Part shown: in pieces, positions 26,174-40,750 of the stretch
How the letters are laid out: each line of letters opens with the position of its first letter
Numbering within the stretch: position 1 is the first letter of the stretch
NCBI GenBank assembly: GCA_963678705.1
Contig: OY783212.1
Span: 14,136,001-14,200,000 of the forward strand
Origin: Panorpa germanica
Lineage: Eukaryota; Arthropoda; Insecta; Mecoptera; Panorpidae
Length of the DNA: 64,000 nucleotides
Direction of reading: 5' to 3'
Notes under the pieces: generated by a model
Databases searched by the model: none
Told to the model about the DNA's origin: nothing
What the model saw: the letters and a program-made list of their open reading frames with translations, nothing else
Translations under genes and position numbers: made by a program

Positions 26174-29100
26174 CTGTCGGGTAAGACTTAATAAGGCATA
26201 CCTTGACAACACCTGATCCGAACCTTATGCATCTAAGGTGAAATTTCTTTTCTGGTTGTAACAAAAATAGAAAGGAACTAGTTATTAATTAATTAACATC
26301 ACATTTAGAATCATAACATTAAACTATTTTAGGAAAAACTTGAACCTGTTTAAATAAAATATTACTAGACTTCATTTAAGTAAAATGTCACATGTATACA
26401 AGGATTATTTTAAAATTAGTTTTCATTTTGTTAACTTATATTATTATTTTTACCATAATAGTAAACTCTGACCATAATTTGAACATTTCCAACACGAATG
26501 ATCATGTTACACAATTTTTCTTCATTTTTAACTTTTTGTAGACTTTGTTTTACTTTCTAAACATATTGCTTTACGATTTCTTCACAAAACGGGTAACTTA
26601 ATATTTTATTTTTTTAAAGAAATATTAGAAAACATCTATGTTTACGTATTTTGTAATAATAATAAAAAAAACTCTGTTTTCAAAATGATTTAATACTCAT
26701 TCCAAGTAATATGATCCAAATATAATAATTATCAACGAAAGTTTAGAAAATCAAATCAATAAGATAAAAATATCACAATGTGTGCTTATTCGCTGGTGAC
26801 ATAGATTCAGCGCTTTGTAAATAGCTGTAATTGATGTAAACTGAAGTGAAACTTTACATTCGAGAACTTCAGGCAAATATCACCCAAAACTTTTGTATAT
26901 ATTATAATCAGCCACCCTACTAAAATGCTAATTCCTTTCCAAGCTGAGAGTTATAGTTCCGTAATACTTTAGATTCTCTACAATATTTTTGATTATAGTC
27001 ATTTTGAATTTCTCTTTGAAAACGACGTATTCTTACTCTATTTCCTCAAATATAGAGCAAAGTCAATTACTATCAGGAACGTGCATTGACTTTATATTCA
27101 GAAAGTTGAGTAAATTCATAAATAAGAAGTATAAGTTATCGATTTATGCTTGACTTATGAGAAGCAAAAGTTAAAAATATTTCTACTTGTTTCATTAAAA
27201 TTATGCATATCTAGTTCTGTCTTACAAACTAATAAAATATTTTTTTGGAAACTTTTACGTAGCTTGGAATTGTTTTGTCTTCGCAATTTTATATTTTTCC
27301 CATATATACGTCTACCATATCATTATTACATATTTCTGACAAATGCATTCTACAAAGTCAATATATTTTCAATGTCATAAAAATAAATAGTATTGCTGCT
27401 CTGCATTTATTTAATCATTTATTCTTTCTCTACATTTAGCTTCCATACATTTTTATTAAAGTGTACCGAGACATACAAAGAATCAAATAGAAGGTATTGC
27501 ATTTGTCAAAGTCTTCGGTGACATATTGTACAATTATATCAAGTATCGTACACGCTGGGAATACCTTTCTTATCATTCCACATTGTTGCTGTGCTCTCAC
27601 AAATATATCAAAGTAAAGAATAAAAGTTACAAGAGTGTACCATTAACTAGCGCGCAACTTCACTTCAAACAAAAAGAATTCTCTGTGACATCTTCTTTTG
27701 CTACTCCTACCCGTGCTACTGCAGATTGCAATATACTAGTACAACAACAGAATTATTAATGAATATAATATACTGTAATTATATTTTACTTACTTCTTTT
27801 ATTATTTGTAAATTATAAATATAAAGGAAACAGCTTTAGCATCAAAAGTTACAGTTTTACATTATTGTTCAACTCTTAAGATTTTCTATTATTTCAAATA
27901 TAACAGATTAATTATAAATGCAACTAAAAACTTTTTAGTACTAAGCGTATTTATATAATAACGTTACAAATGTACTTTAATAATTACTACAAAGTAATAA
28001 CTCGAATAACTTCATTTTGATTTTAAATACAAAGTATCTAAACAAAAGAACTCGTACAGGATTATATTTTATATTTACAAAGAATTATAACTATAGCATT
28101 AACAGAAATGTTTACTTTTTGGTTTCTTAATAATAGGTAATACTAGTACAAATTCTCAGTCACTACAACAAACTTCTTGAAAAACAAACTTGTCTAGACA
28201 AGGCTAGATAGCTTCTATAAATGTGTGTTTTCAATTTCATTTTTACAACTTATGCTGGACATACGCGTAACGATTTACCTGACACGTTTGACTGTGCGGA
28301 TTACTTGTACAGATAAATCTGTGGATAACGTATAATTTTACCACATATATGCTCCGGTTTAACTGTAAAAGTAATCTTGTCAGTCAAACCTGTCAGATTA
28401 ACATATGTATAATATGAACTCTTATAAAACTGACAATAAGTGTTTCTCTCCAATCTGTTAAGTAATTTCTTTTGGATAAAAATATGTAACTACGGATAGA
28501 AATATTTATTTAGTTTAGGGACTATCAAAATTCATAAGAATGTATATTTGTTAGATTACTTTACATGGAATAGTGCTCTGGATGAGAAAACTACTTTGCC
28601 ATATTGGTTCTATGTCATTCAACCCATTCTTACGTCCTGTAGAACCCTATTCGTATCAAGTATAACGCTAGAGGGAATCTTTGCATATATTCATTAGAAG
28701 TGTATTATTATTTTATAAGCTACTAATTTAGTCCCATTAATTTGAAATGTAATGTAATTACATCATTTCAATATAAATTAAAATTGACACCACTCTACTC
28801 ATCCTTTTCGTTTTCTCTAGTACAAGTACAATGGAGTATTATGCGTAAAAATGATCGTTAGTCGTACAACAATTAAGGATGTTCTCAAATGATTTCAAAT
28901 ACACAGAAAAGAAGTTCAAATTTCAAATCGTATGTTGACAAAAGTGAAGAAAAATTCAAAAGAATTTTTTTTTTAAATATGGAGTTGATGTCATTTAAAA
29001 TAATTGTGCATTCTAAAACATCTATCCCAGCCTTTTGTGTTATTTTGAATTCTTTTGTATTTAAAGATGGCAACCACTTCACTTTTAAACTCATTTTAAC

Positions 29101-29610
29101 CCTATTTTTAAATAGACAATTCTACAGTATTTTTAGATTTAAAATTAGAGAGTGAGTTTCGTTGTCAGTCATAAGGTGGCTACTACTTCATCACCGTTAT
29201 AGTAAGAGTGAACATGTGGCTGTAGCAGTGCCTTCGAAGATCCACGATCAACCCACCCTGTAAAATCTGTGAAGGGTTGAAGTTTGGAAACCACCCTTAA
29301 CACCCTTATCAAATAGGGGACCGATATGGCTAGAGGCGACGTGTTAAAATAGCATCAGTTTCAATGTTGTCAAACTGAAACATCTGAAAAGTCTATAACT
29401 TCCAATAACAACTCAATGTCTGATTGCTAAATATTTTTTATTGTTATTTAATCACTTATTGTTTGATATTCGATTATTTATTACGTTTAATTTATAAACT
29501 TTATTCGAAATCAGTGCCTAATTTATTATTTTAATATACTATTGTTTCACATAACCAATGTTATGATGTATCTAAATTCGTTAGGCATTCAGATACGTTT
29601 GCTACGAATA

Positions 29611-29660
29611 TACGGGGTCTGTTCAAAAAATAAGGTGAATTAAAAAGTAAGGTCAAATTT
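29611..29660 (+). mobile_element. Mariner/Tc1-like terminal sequence (one end)
   Basis: A TA dinucleotide is followed by CGGGGTCTGTTCAAAAAATA and then AGGTGAAT. The GGGTCTGTTCAAAAA style is typical of mariner-family inverted termini with a TA target site. I could not find the matching opposite end downstream, nor a DDE/D transposase ORF, so this is probably a truncated relic. A short internal near-repeat, TAAGGTGAAT then TAAGGTCAAA, follows the terminus. Confidence 0.45.
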
Positions 29661-32600
29661 CGCGGGCTACGTACATTCGATTATCGATTTTTTTATTTTG
29701 TTATGTTGGTACACTCGTCTCGAACATATGTTCACAGTTTTAGCTATATACCACATTTAGTTTGTTTGTTTGTGAATATTGACGCTTTAATCAGAAAATT
29801 GGTAAAGAAAATGAAAAAATTAAATGTTATATCCTTGTCTCGTTTGTTTTCATACTTGTCCTATATAACTTCTTCTCGCTTCCTCATTCATATGTATTAA
29901 ATTTAACATTATATGAAAAAAATAGTGTTGTTATTATTTGAGGTTATGTTCAAAACTGTAACGCACTAAGTTCATATGGTTTAGTATTTGCACACGCCGT
30001 GTGGCGCTCACAGCTAATTAACAAATTGAAAAGATGCACACACAACATCTGTTGCCTGTATTGCGAACTATAACTTCTATACACTGAAAATATCAGATTT
30101 TGTACATTTGCAATGGTACAATAAAATAATTCGGGTTGACAAGGGGCAATCACACAACAATCAATTTCAATTTTATTGAATATACTTATATAGTGATTTG
30201 AAGCTGCTGTCGGAATCTATAGTCCGCAAGTATCAAGTAAAAATGACACAAAGCACGCCATTATGGAACATATGTCAAAAAAGATTACGATAAAAGTAAT
30301 GGATACTTAACACCCATAAATAAAGATTTAACTTGGTTACTTATAAATCAAGATACCCATAAACTTGTGTAAGTATCTTTCATGTAGGTATCTTATCTTA
30401 ATCTTATAGAATCCCTGTCGAAAACTAAACCAAAAATAAAGTTCAAGTCCAGATCAGCGTTGATTAACTGTAGTGCCCGTATGGTATAAATCACATTTCT
30501 GAATATCCGAACTCTTAAATTTATTGCTATACGTCACATATAAATAAATGAATTATATATGTACAGTAGTATTGTTCTAAAAACATTATTATAATTTAAC
30601 AGAATTTATGAGTTACACTACATAATTCAATTTATAGAAAAACAAGTAAAACAATTGTTTAATATTCTGTATAATTATTATTGAACATCAAATTATTAAA
30701 AAATATTGAAAACAAAAAGTTCGCTTGCAATAAATAAAATACAGGGTGTTACTTCAGTTCTACAATTTTTATTTTATTTGTAGTTGTTCAAAACGAAAAT
30801 TATGTTCTTTATTTTATATTTTTATATATTAAAAAGTATTATTTAAACATTTCTGTAGAAGGCAACTATGTAAATAAATAAAGCACTTTGTGAAAATATT
30901 CCGGCTTATATTTGAATGATCTTCGTTTGTAATATTTTTTATAACCTTTATTAAAATAGATTCTATAAATTGTATGTTTAAAAATAGTAATTAGATTTCG
31001 AATAAAAATAGGTAACACGCGTCTACATCATACATCACTAAGCTAACATCAATATAATACTTAAAATACAAGTTTAAAAATATTCTTTTAATTGACCATG
31101 TATAATTATTGAATATATTAAATTATTAAATATGTTAAAATTCGTTTCTTCATTTGAATAAGGTTTATCGGCGTCAATATTTAGCAAAATCTTAAAATTT
31201 GTTAGATGACCAGTGGCCAAGATTTGGACCTGATTCCTGGAACAGCACGCTTATTTTCTGAATTTGATTGTTATTATTTAATTGTTTATATGCAATTTAT
31301 AATTATGACTTTAGTATTAGGTAGTGCGCCTTCATTTATACATCATATAAAAAATACTTTCCGAAATTAGCCCTATTCCTAATGCTATTGGCGTCTGCAT
31401 AATATCCTGCTCTCACTTGTCTAGCAACTGGTCAAAGAACCCAACAATACCTAATGGACATTATCACTTAACATAATGAAGGATTGCTTGTAATTCCACT
31501 GTGTTTTTCGTAGTGTTCTTTACAATTTGTCAGAGTAATTTTTAATTCCCAGTTATACTAATTTTCATTTCGATATATACATATATTAAAATAATTAAAA
31601 TTTTAGAATCCGTACTAATTAAAAATAATAAAAGCGTGGAATAATAGACCGCCCTGTGTATAGTTTGTTTAAAAAAAACATTTAATTTCTGTCAATGGAT
31701 ATATTCAACGCTCCGAGCAATTCATTCACCAACATATTCAATATTTTATTTATAGTAATAAAAAGCCAGCGTATTCAAAGTATCACAGGAAGCAAATAAA
31801 ATATTAATTATCTGATTCATTGTAATTATACTTCAATTTTATGTTTTTTTATTTTTTCAAATAAATTAAATCCCGTATTGATTTGTTTTTGATCCTGCAA
31901 CTTTAACTCTGTTTTATTAGTCATGACAACTATAGGTAAATGCAATGAAATACCAAATAAAAGCGCTACAAAGTTTATTTAATTTAAGAGAGTGTCGTAA
32001 AATACGTTATTTTTAATTATCTAAATCAATTACTCTTGTAGGATTACCTTTAAAAAAACTATATTAATTAAAGTGTGTCTATTTTCCATTATTTTAATTG
32101 TATTGAGGTTTCAAGTGGAGTTTCTGTGTAATGGTTCTGCAATTTTCATTATTTATCGTAATTTGGATTAATTACTATATACTCTATTCTAGCATATAGA
32201 CTACGGTTGGCCACTATATACTCTATTGTGAACGATAAATTTGATTATTTTATTTTCAATATGTATCAGCATCACTGGAATATACTGAAAATCCCGGAAT
32301 AATCCGCAATGAAAAGCGTAACACTGCATTCTATATACACAGAGCTTTGTTTATGCAAAGCTTTTTGTAAGCAATAACGGCTATACTGGAGTAGAGAGTG
32401 CTTTACGTTGTACACTAACAAGTATGCTCGTATGTGGAATACATTGCATTCTGCATGTGCCATGGAAATATAAGCTGGATCGGTGTCTTCAATCCACAGT
32501 CCGCCAGACATGTTACATGCTCCTTGTGTATTAAACTTACAAAATTACACAATTATATAAATACACAATTTAGATGGATTACATTTAGTGTCTGTGTATA

Positions 32601-35600
32601 AGTATATCCATATATTTCAAATATTATGTTTTGTTTCACTTTTTAATGATGCTCTTTTGTCTATTAATATTTAATAATAAATCTAAAAGAATCTTACTTT
32701 ATTATTTTATACCTATTCTAAAAGTATTTCATCCTTTAATAGGACTTAAGATTTTATAATCCAAGCTGATGCTCGAAAAGCTGATATATTTTCAAAAAGT
32801 ACTAAATAAATCAATTTAATCATTTCCTTCCTTTAATCATTTAATTAATCTTTACTGAATGTTCTGACTACAGCAGTACGTCGCACATTTGAGCACTTAA
32901 GTTTGCTCTCACATAATATGCGCAATTGATACCAACCAATTAGAACAAAATGTAATTTTTTTGATATTGTTGACATTTACTATTGATTGCTATTTCCAAT
33001 ACCATCGTGTGCAATGATTTAATACCCTTAATAATAATCCTTTTTTACTTAAATAAAAAAATATATTTTTAAAGAAAATTAAGAATAAAATTAAAGAGTT
33101 AAAAAATAAACACAGTTTTTGAGAATAAAAATAAATAAGTATGGATGATGAAAGTACAGATTTAAAACTAATGTATCTTTCAATTAAACATCCACCCAAT
33201 GCGACATAGTGCAGCACTACCTCGCATTGTGTTCTGTAATTGGAAAACACTCTTTATGACGTCATCATTATTTTAAAATGTGCTCCACAAAATTCAATAT
33301 TTTATTTTATTACCAACACCAACAAACAAATTAATATCACATTAAACACATCTTATTCTAGACGCAGTTGTTTTAAGGGTTAGGTTTTTACGTTGACACA
33401 TTGTCACTGTGGCTTAAAGAAAAAGGGTAGAAAAGAAAATAAAGAAGAAGAATAATGCGTAACTCCTTTTAGTTAACGTTTTATTAATTGTTTCATTTAA
33501 AATAAAAAAGTTTTTTTCTGGAGTCTGAGGTATACATTTATAAACTTATAAATAAATTTATCTTCTACTGCGGTTACTTTCTTGGTTACTTTTATATATG
33601 TATAGTAATTTAAATTTATAATTAATGAATTCGTCAAGGGAAATGTTCCATTCAATTTTAATCTAAAAAAATTATGTTGGTTCTATTTTATGAAAATTGT
33701 TTTTGTCAAGAACAAATAAATTTATTAAGAATTGATATTGGTGTAAGAAAGATAATATCAATGTTTAAAAGAATTTATTTTTATTATTTCAGTAGCGTAA
33801 ATCAAATATTAATACCATCCATGGTTTGTGTATAAAAATGAAATGTAGTCAGTAAATTTAAAGCGGAAGAATGTAATGCCTAACGGCATAGATGATAAAT
33901 TAATAAATTCAATGGAAATCCAATATTGCTTCAAAATTCTACTACCACATTATTCACAGCGGTTTCACACACTATTTCTGATTCCAGATGATGATCATTT
34001 AAATCTCCTTTGCTATTTATATACTCGTACACATGTGTTTCGTAGAATCCTTCTATTAATTAATAATCAGATCAAGTTTTACCTCCATTATTACAGTACA
34101 ACCACAATAATATAATTGGCAACTGAACCATTTATATTCACATACAATCAAGAGTGAAATAGTTCATACACCAGAAACTATCGAACTTAATTAAGTGCTT
34201 ATTTCGCAACCTATGATCTATTAGTGTAGTTATGGAAGCGCTCTTCTATTATTAGACAAAGTAATAACATGATGTTTGAGGTATCAGTTCTTTAGTTTGA
34301 ATCAATCAACCTATTAATTTGAAACCAACCACCCTAACTTTAAGTACAGCCCACAATAGAAATTTGATGCTTGAAGTAATACAGATTGTAACGTACTAAT
34401 TGGTTCATTGCTTGTTGAAAGTATGTTTCTAAGTGTGGATGTCTGTTGTTGATTACAGAAGGACTAATTGACCTCAATTTGTTAGCAGACCAGTGGCTGT
34501 TAGTAAAAATTGTAAACTATTTGTGTTAAAATCTGATTTGAATAATATTTGTATATATTACATCAACGGTGGTTGATAAACATTAATGTAGAAGCTTACT
34601 CTCGATGTAAAGTGTGCTTAAACGAAATAACTACAATATTCCCTACTGACAATTGTCCAGTTCCAGAAGTGAAAAGAAATATAAAAGAAATTAACAAGTT
34701 AAAATATAAAAAAATGACGAACTTCTCTTTACTAATGTACTTGTATTCCGTAATGTCGTTGTATACACTAAATCCATTTAAAAACAATAGTTCACTAGTA
34801 CTCTGACTTACTTAAGACCATCCTATTCTTCCTTTATTGATTTGGTATTCAACATGTCAGTATAGAATTAGGTTTCCCAGTAAAATACTCCAACACAAGT
34901 GCTTTGTCTTAATAATGACTTTCTTATTTAGCTGATATCCGTCATTGGCTACAACCAGCACCAGAAATGTTATTTCGAGGGCATTTCGTTACATCCCATA
35001 AACTATGGGCCCACCCATGCACTTCCCCTACACTATCCTTTTCTGCTTCTTGGATTGATTAACGATGGTTTTTGTTTAGCTGCTCCTACTGTTATACGAG
35101 TACATTATAAAAAGCTTTTTTGGCAAACAATTCAATTGACTAACTTTTAATAAATTCTTCAAAGTTATAATCCCTCTTCTTCTCACTATCAGGGTTTACC
35201 CTTACCCTTAAATTTATTTTAAGCGCGAGCTTTTATGTTGACAAGGATTTGTCATTATGACAGAATACTCAGCCACGATGTGCTCTAAACTTGTGCTTTT
35301 GGCTTTTAAAATGTTATATTAACTGATTCATCAAAAATAAATTACATTCTTTAAATTGGACTGTGTCAAATGAATTTATAATTAAAATGGACAGCACGAT
35401 TCAATATTATTTATTAAAATACAAGTGTTTTAGACTTTTGTTCGAAAAATTGTGTCAAAAATACCATTTTACATACACTGCTGATACATTATTTTTATGT
35501 ATCTATCTGATTTCGCAGGTTTAAGCCATTTTTTGAAAAACATATGCCTTTTGTAAGTAACCTTTGTATGAAGAATGTTTTATATAGTGTAAAATCGTGT

Positions 35601-37362
35601 ACTTTTTTTTTAAATCGTTTGTTTTTTAATGCTGAGTCTCAACTGTCCTTTAGTTGCCACTAACTGGGTGGCGAACAGAAAATTTGACCGCCATGGTTTT
35701 TAAAATTACTGCCCTCCATTTCGTCAAAACCTTTCTCATTGGAAAGATCTTTATACTGCTTATAACTAGATTTTTACTTTGACAGTTTAATGTAAAAAAG
35801 TTTGCTTATTGTTAGATACATTTCCAGATTTGAATTCTATCACTACGTATTACTTGTACACTCGTACTTTACACAAAAGAATAAGAAATATACGAGTATT
35901 TTTAAAACGAAGATAAAGACCAGTAATATTACTAATTTATACGAATTCCTTAAACTAATAAACTGTAAATGTTGTGATCTCTAACCTATAAACCTCCTAA
36001 TCTCTTCCGGTTACTAGTACTATTTATTGAACGCCAAAGATTAACTGCACACTTAAAAGTTACTTCATAAAACCATTTACAATCTACAAATGGATATTTT
36101 ATTACATGCTATATCATCGAATTACTGTATTTAGAGCGGTAAATTACCTAAATTTAATTTTGTTACTGAATGGCACCTGTGTAAAGTTTAAAGATTTCTG
36201 CTATTTATAGCCAATTCAGTGGATATATACGAGTATTTGAAAGAACTTTTTGATTATCTATTGGCCATTTTTAATAGCAATAAAATATTTTGTGTTTCTA
36301 ATAACTCAATGTTTACTTCATGGGCTTGTTGTAGAAAGATAGAAAGAACATAATAGGGACATATTCAATAAATAGAGACAACACTTACAATTATAAACTT
36401 TCTTGTTACAAATAACGCCTCAAACTTCCACGACAATCATGGAAGCATATAATGATACGAATGAAAGATTCACTGTTAAAAATTATCTTAATTTTAATAC
36501 AAATTTAATAGACAAATACGTATTAAAATTAAGAACCGGTTAATCATTTTTTTCAAGATACATTTTGGTCTGAATTTGGTAAAGAATGTTATGAAAATTA
36601 ATATACCTGGATCTGAATTTTTTCAATATCTACTTCTAAAATATGCTTTAGAATCTGTTCTAAAATTTATACAGTTTTTTTAAGAGTGTTGTTACTACCG
36701 AAAACGGTTAAGAGTCACATCGTATCACATCGTGAATACAGATATCTGCATGTGTCTATTCATATTGGACAATACTTGCGCAGTACTGCGATGCTGCTCA
36801 TTTTTTCTTTGATATTTTACCGTTTACAAAATCACGGTGCGGCTTCAGTGCGAATATGTGTGACTAGGCAACTCGATGCATCTTTACTATGCACAAATTA
36901 ATGTGAGTGCGAGTCGATATTTCTTGTGTAAACACCTTTAAGTTGACTTATATTACGCAATGAACTCTGAATGTCATACATTTCTATAATACAGTTTTAC
37001 AACAAATATGAAACACACATTGTGCATGCTGGTAACAATATAGTATTAGCTGTTAAGTTCTGCAGTTAGTGTATGATATATTTGTCACCAAATAGCTTCC
37101 GGCTGTGCATGAATATCGTTATCATGTTACTAATCTCCTGATGCTCCACAAAACACAATTGACATGGTTTACACAACAATTCAACATGGGATCATATAAC
37201 CATGTAATATTACATCTACTATTGAATACTATATTCATACCTGTTACATTATGCTGACCGCTTCAAATATGGCCGATTAGCCAGCTCTGTATTAATTATA
37301 CTTGGAAATTCACATCACCTATTATACTTCCTTATTTGAAATGCGCGCTGCACAGCGGCCAT

Positions 37363-37416
37363 TAATCCATGGGATTGTGCGCATTCGAAACGAGAGAACA
37401 GCGCGCGTTCTCGTTT
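37363..37416. promoter_or_regulatory. Candidate cis-regulatory cluster: K50-homeodomain palindrome plus hairpin
   Basis: TAATCC at 37363..37368 is mirrored by GGATT at 37372..37376, an AATCC-ATG-GGATT palindrome of the bicoid/Otx (K50 homeodomain) type. About 12 bp later, AAACGAGAGAAC at 37388 pairs imperfectly with GTTCTCGTTT ending at 37416 around a GCGCGC centre. This G+C- and CpG-rich island is isolated inside the large ADAM intron and contains no ORF. Enhancer function is inferred from motifs only. Confidence 0.3.
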
Positions 37417-40190
37417 GTAATATATTACACATGGAAATAGACCATCCTCTTTACATTACTTAGCCAATATCTATTCTAGCTCTTAAAATACAACGATAAA
37501 GTCTTTCTGTAATAGACACAACTTGTTTCATAAGTTAATAGATGGTAATACAGTGCATATTGACAAATTTATGTAGTAATATCCATTGTACAACATGGCT
37601 GCACTAATTGCCTTGACTTTGAGTGGACGTACCTCACTGTTTCAACCATTCGATCACTACATCAGCAACTCGAGTCATTAAATGGATTGTAACTGTCATT
37701 ACTACACCATAGGCGATAAAATAGCTCCCTGAATCGTGATCATAATGATCCGTAAATCCAATCACTGAGTGTGTCACATATAAAATTGATGACGTCATTG
37801 TACAATCGTTCAGTGACTCGTATCTAGTTAAATCAGGTAACATCTTGTGATGAAATTTCATTTTTCTTCAGCTCTTATGCGAAGGAATTAATTGCATTTA
37901 GTCACACTTGCTTTCCAGCATGTCTGAAATTACCTATTTGTTTACCTCTCAATTTAAATATATCCGTTATGTAAATTCTTCTGTAAATACTTCAAGTATT
38001 CTTGAAATAATGAAAAATAACACGATCGTTTTAAAAATAAATTCTATAACTTAAAATAATAAAAACAAAACCTTTATATGGTAAATGACAAGATACGAAA
38101 CTACTTCATTAAAAATAGAATAACATAAAACGAAGATGATATTCAATTACTTAAACTTTTTACAAAAATATTAGAATTCATGAGCATGCACAACAATAGA
38201 ATAACTGCACTTTCTTTCTATTCTTCTTACGTCTTAAAGAAAAGGAATTATAGTTTACTTATTTATATTTACTGGATCAAGAAATAAATGGAGATGTAAT
38301 ACTTTAAATCTCTTTAGTTCTGTTTCACTCGCCGATTCTCAATACTCGTAGATTCTCAATCCATTTAATTGCATTTGGATTTGTTGCTTTTATATCTTGA
38401 TTAAGTTCAACTTTAAAGGAAAAATCCATATTATTGAAAATAACAGACAGTATTAGAAAGCTCTCAGAAGCAAGAGATAAGTTGCAAGGGATAACATTTG
38501 ACCAAAGGGTTGTTACGACTATATTCCATAGTATAAGGTTACACTTAATATAAATATTTACAATAATCAGTTTTCGAAGAAATTCTATAAGTTAAATCGT
38601 ATATTCATTCCTTGTTGCGCATCTTTTGAACTTACGAAATGGTTTATAGTAGATACTGGTGTAACTCTTTTATTAGAATCAAAATTATTTATATTATTAA
38701 AATGTGTTATTAAAGAAAACATGTAAATATAAATTTTTCACTAAATACATACATATCTCTATTCTAAATTTCATTTAAGTTCGAATAATATTTTCAGATG
38801 ATAGATGATAAAACATATGAGTCTTATAGCATGTATGCATAAAGTTCATTATATAATTTATTAGCGGAATCTTACATAGGATTGTTCCTTCTTATGCTCC
38901 ATAATAAAAATATTAATTTCAGATACTATAAAAGTAATCTTAGAGATTTTTGAAAGTAATATCAAATTATTTTGTTTTATTTAATATGCATACAAAATGC
39001 TCCAAGATATATTTTTTTATAGTGTTCACATTCTAACTTTGAAGTTTTATACGAAACAGTATAAGTCGAGTTATATTACATATAAATAAATATATGTGTA
39101 TACCCTATGAAAAGGTTTTGTTTTAATATAAAGATTTATGTTGTAGTATAAAAATTGTTTTTTAACAGCTCTAAAGCCTTACAAAATGGTATTTTAATGC
39201 TTATACGTTGTTATACTTTAATAATAATGTAAAAAAATTATTATCATAACAAAAATAATAAGAGGAATTTTCTAGTAAAAAAATATAGCGTACCTCTATG
39301 TGCGACAGCATTATACGGGTGTTTTGTTTAGTAGCAAAACTTATGCCAACTTATTCATCGCTGTAAAATTCATGACTTAAAATAATATTCTGTAAAAATC
39401 GTATTTTAAAGAGATTAAGAATAACATTCTTAACATGATTGCTATGAATATAATTATTTTCGATATATTTCCGGTGTTCATTTACATTTGGACAAATGTA
39501 ACGTTTAAATTTATCTACAAAAAAACTTTTTATTTGTTGTATTACTTATATTATACTGGAAATCATTTTTAAATATCTGCGTTATTCAGTCCTTAAAATG
39601 TTGATATCTCGAAAACCAAGATACCAATTTAGAAATAAATAGCAGTTTTGAAATCAACATAAAAAGCTACGTTAAGATCTATTAAAAATTAAGCAAAACA
39701 AAAATGTCAATTTTTATAAAATTAACAATTGAAAATGGAATTATAATTTGAAATGAAATTATGAATTATTTTGTTGAATTCAAATCATCTGCACACTTCG
39801 CTTAGCGACGGGGTAAACTTTAGAATATAAAATGTCACATTTAAATTAATAATTACCAGACAAATTACAACATACAATAGATTAGTTAAATATTATATCG
39901 TTATTAATTTCATTTTATTTAATTTCATTTTATTTTAATTATAATAAAAGCGTAACTACATATAAATCATACACGCAAGAGACTTTTCATTATTGTACAA
40001 TATGTAATTTTTATAAAATTATGAATATTCAATAAAATATAATTTTTTTATCAATTGAATTTAAACATAATTTGTCATGTATCTAATTAATTACTAATTG
40101 CTGTTTTTGATTTACAAATAATATGTATTTATTAATTAAATATGTATATTATTAATTAACAAATGTGATGTATTCTTTTCAAATGTGAAA

Positions 40191-40205
40191 GATAGATAGA
40201 TAGAT
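40191..40205. repeat. (GATA)n short tract
   Basis: Nearly four GATA units are followed by a degenerate copy (TTAGATAGAC). GATA-factor binding is possible but tracts this short are common. Confidence 0.85.
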
Positions 40206-40334
40206 TAGATAGACATTATCTAATATCGAAGTGTCAATTAAGCTTTATCTAACATAACAAAAATTACCCTTGCAGTCACAAAAGTTTTAAGAATCTCTTT
40301 TATCTAATGAATCCGCGATTTACTTTTTTTTATA

Positions 40335-40730
40335 AAACAGGCGCACTTGAGCGGTGCAAAAAATAGTCACTGGCACTGCTCGACCCTGTAAGCAGATCTC
40401 TTTAATTACCATTTCGCTTATTAATTATTGCATTCATGCAACTAATACACATTTGCAAAAATAATTTTAAATTAAAATTAAAAACAGAAAGAGTTCTATC
40501 CATGCTATAATCTTCTGGCTATAATCTATGCTGATGAGCAAGAGCAAGAGGTGGGGAGCAACCGTTTGCTATTAATTTGCATGCAAATCAGTTTAAAATA
40601 TGTCACGTGTTTCTAATGGTTATGCAAATTGCCAAAATGAATTACATTATATATTAATGCAATGTCCATATGATGTAATGAATGAATGTAATCTGAATAA
40701 AAACGTACCCAAAACAAAACTGTACGCGGT
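40335..40730. promoter_or_regulatory. Candidate intronic enhancer with POU octamers
   Basis: A perfect 14-bp palindrome ATTTGCATGCAAAT (40575..40588) fuses two POU octamers (ATGCAAAT) head to head. A third ATGCAAAT lies at 40622..40629, a CACGTG E-box lies between them, and several TAAT/ATTA homeodomain cores surround them (AATTACC, TTAATTATT). Such clustering with an above-background G+C level is typical of developmental enhancers in large neural-gene introns. The gene family here is neuronal in Drosophila as far as I recall. No expression or conservation evidence is available from sequence alone. Confidence 0.35.
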
Positions 40731-40750
40731 AGTCAGTCAGTCAGTCAGTC
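40731..40750. repeat. (AGTC)5 microsatellite
   Basis: There are five perfect AGTC units at the 3' edge of the POU-motif-rich intronic segment at 40.3-40.75 kb. Confidence 0.95.

Noticed and set aside
34920..35070. Possible exon after TTATTTAG (A-D-I-R-H-W-L-Q-P-A-P-E)
   Set aside because: It is open for about 45 codons but no donor follows before the stop, the acceptor is weak, and no family was recognised.
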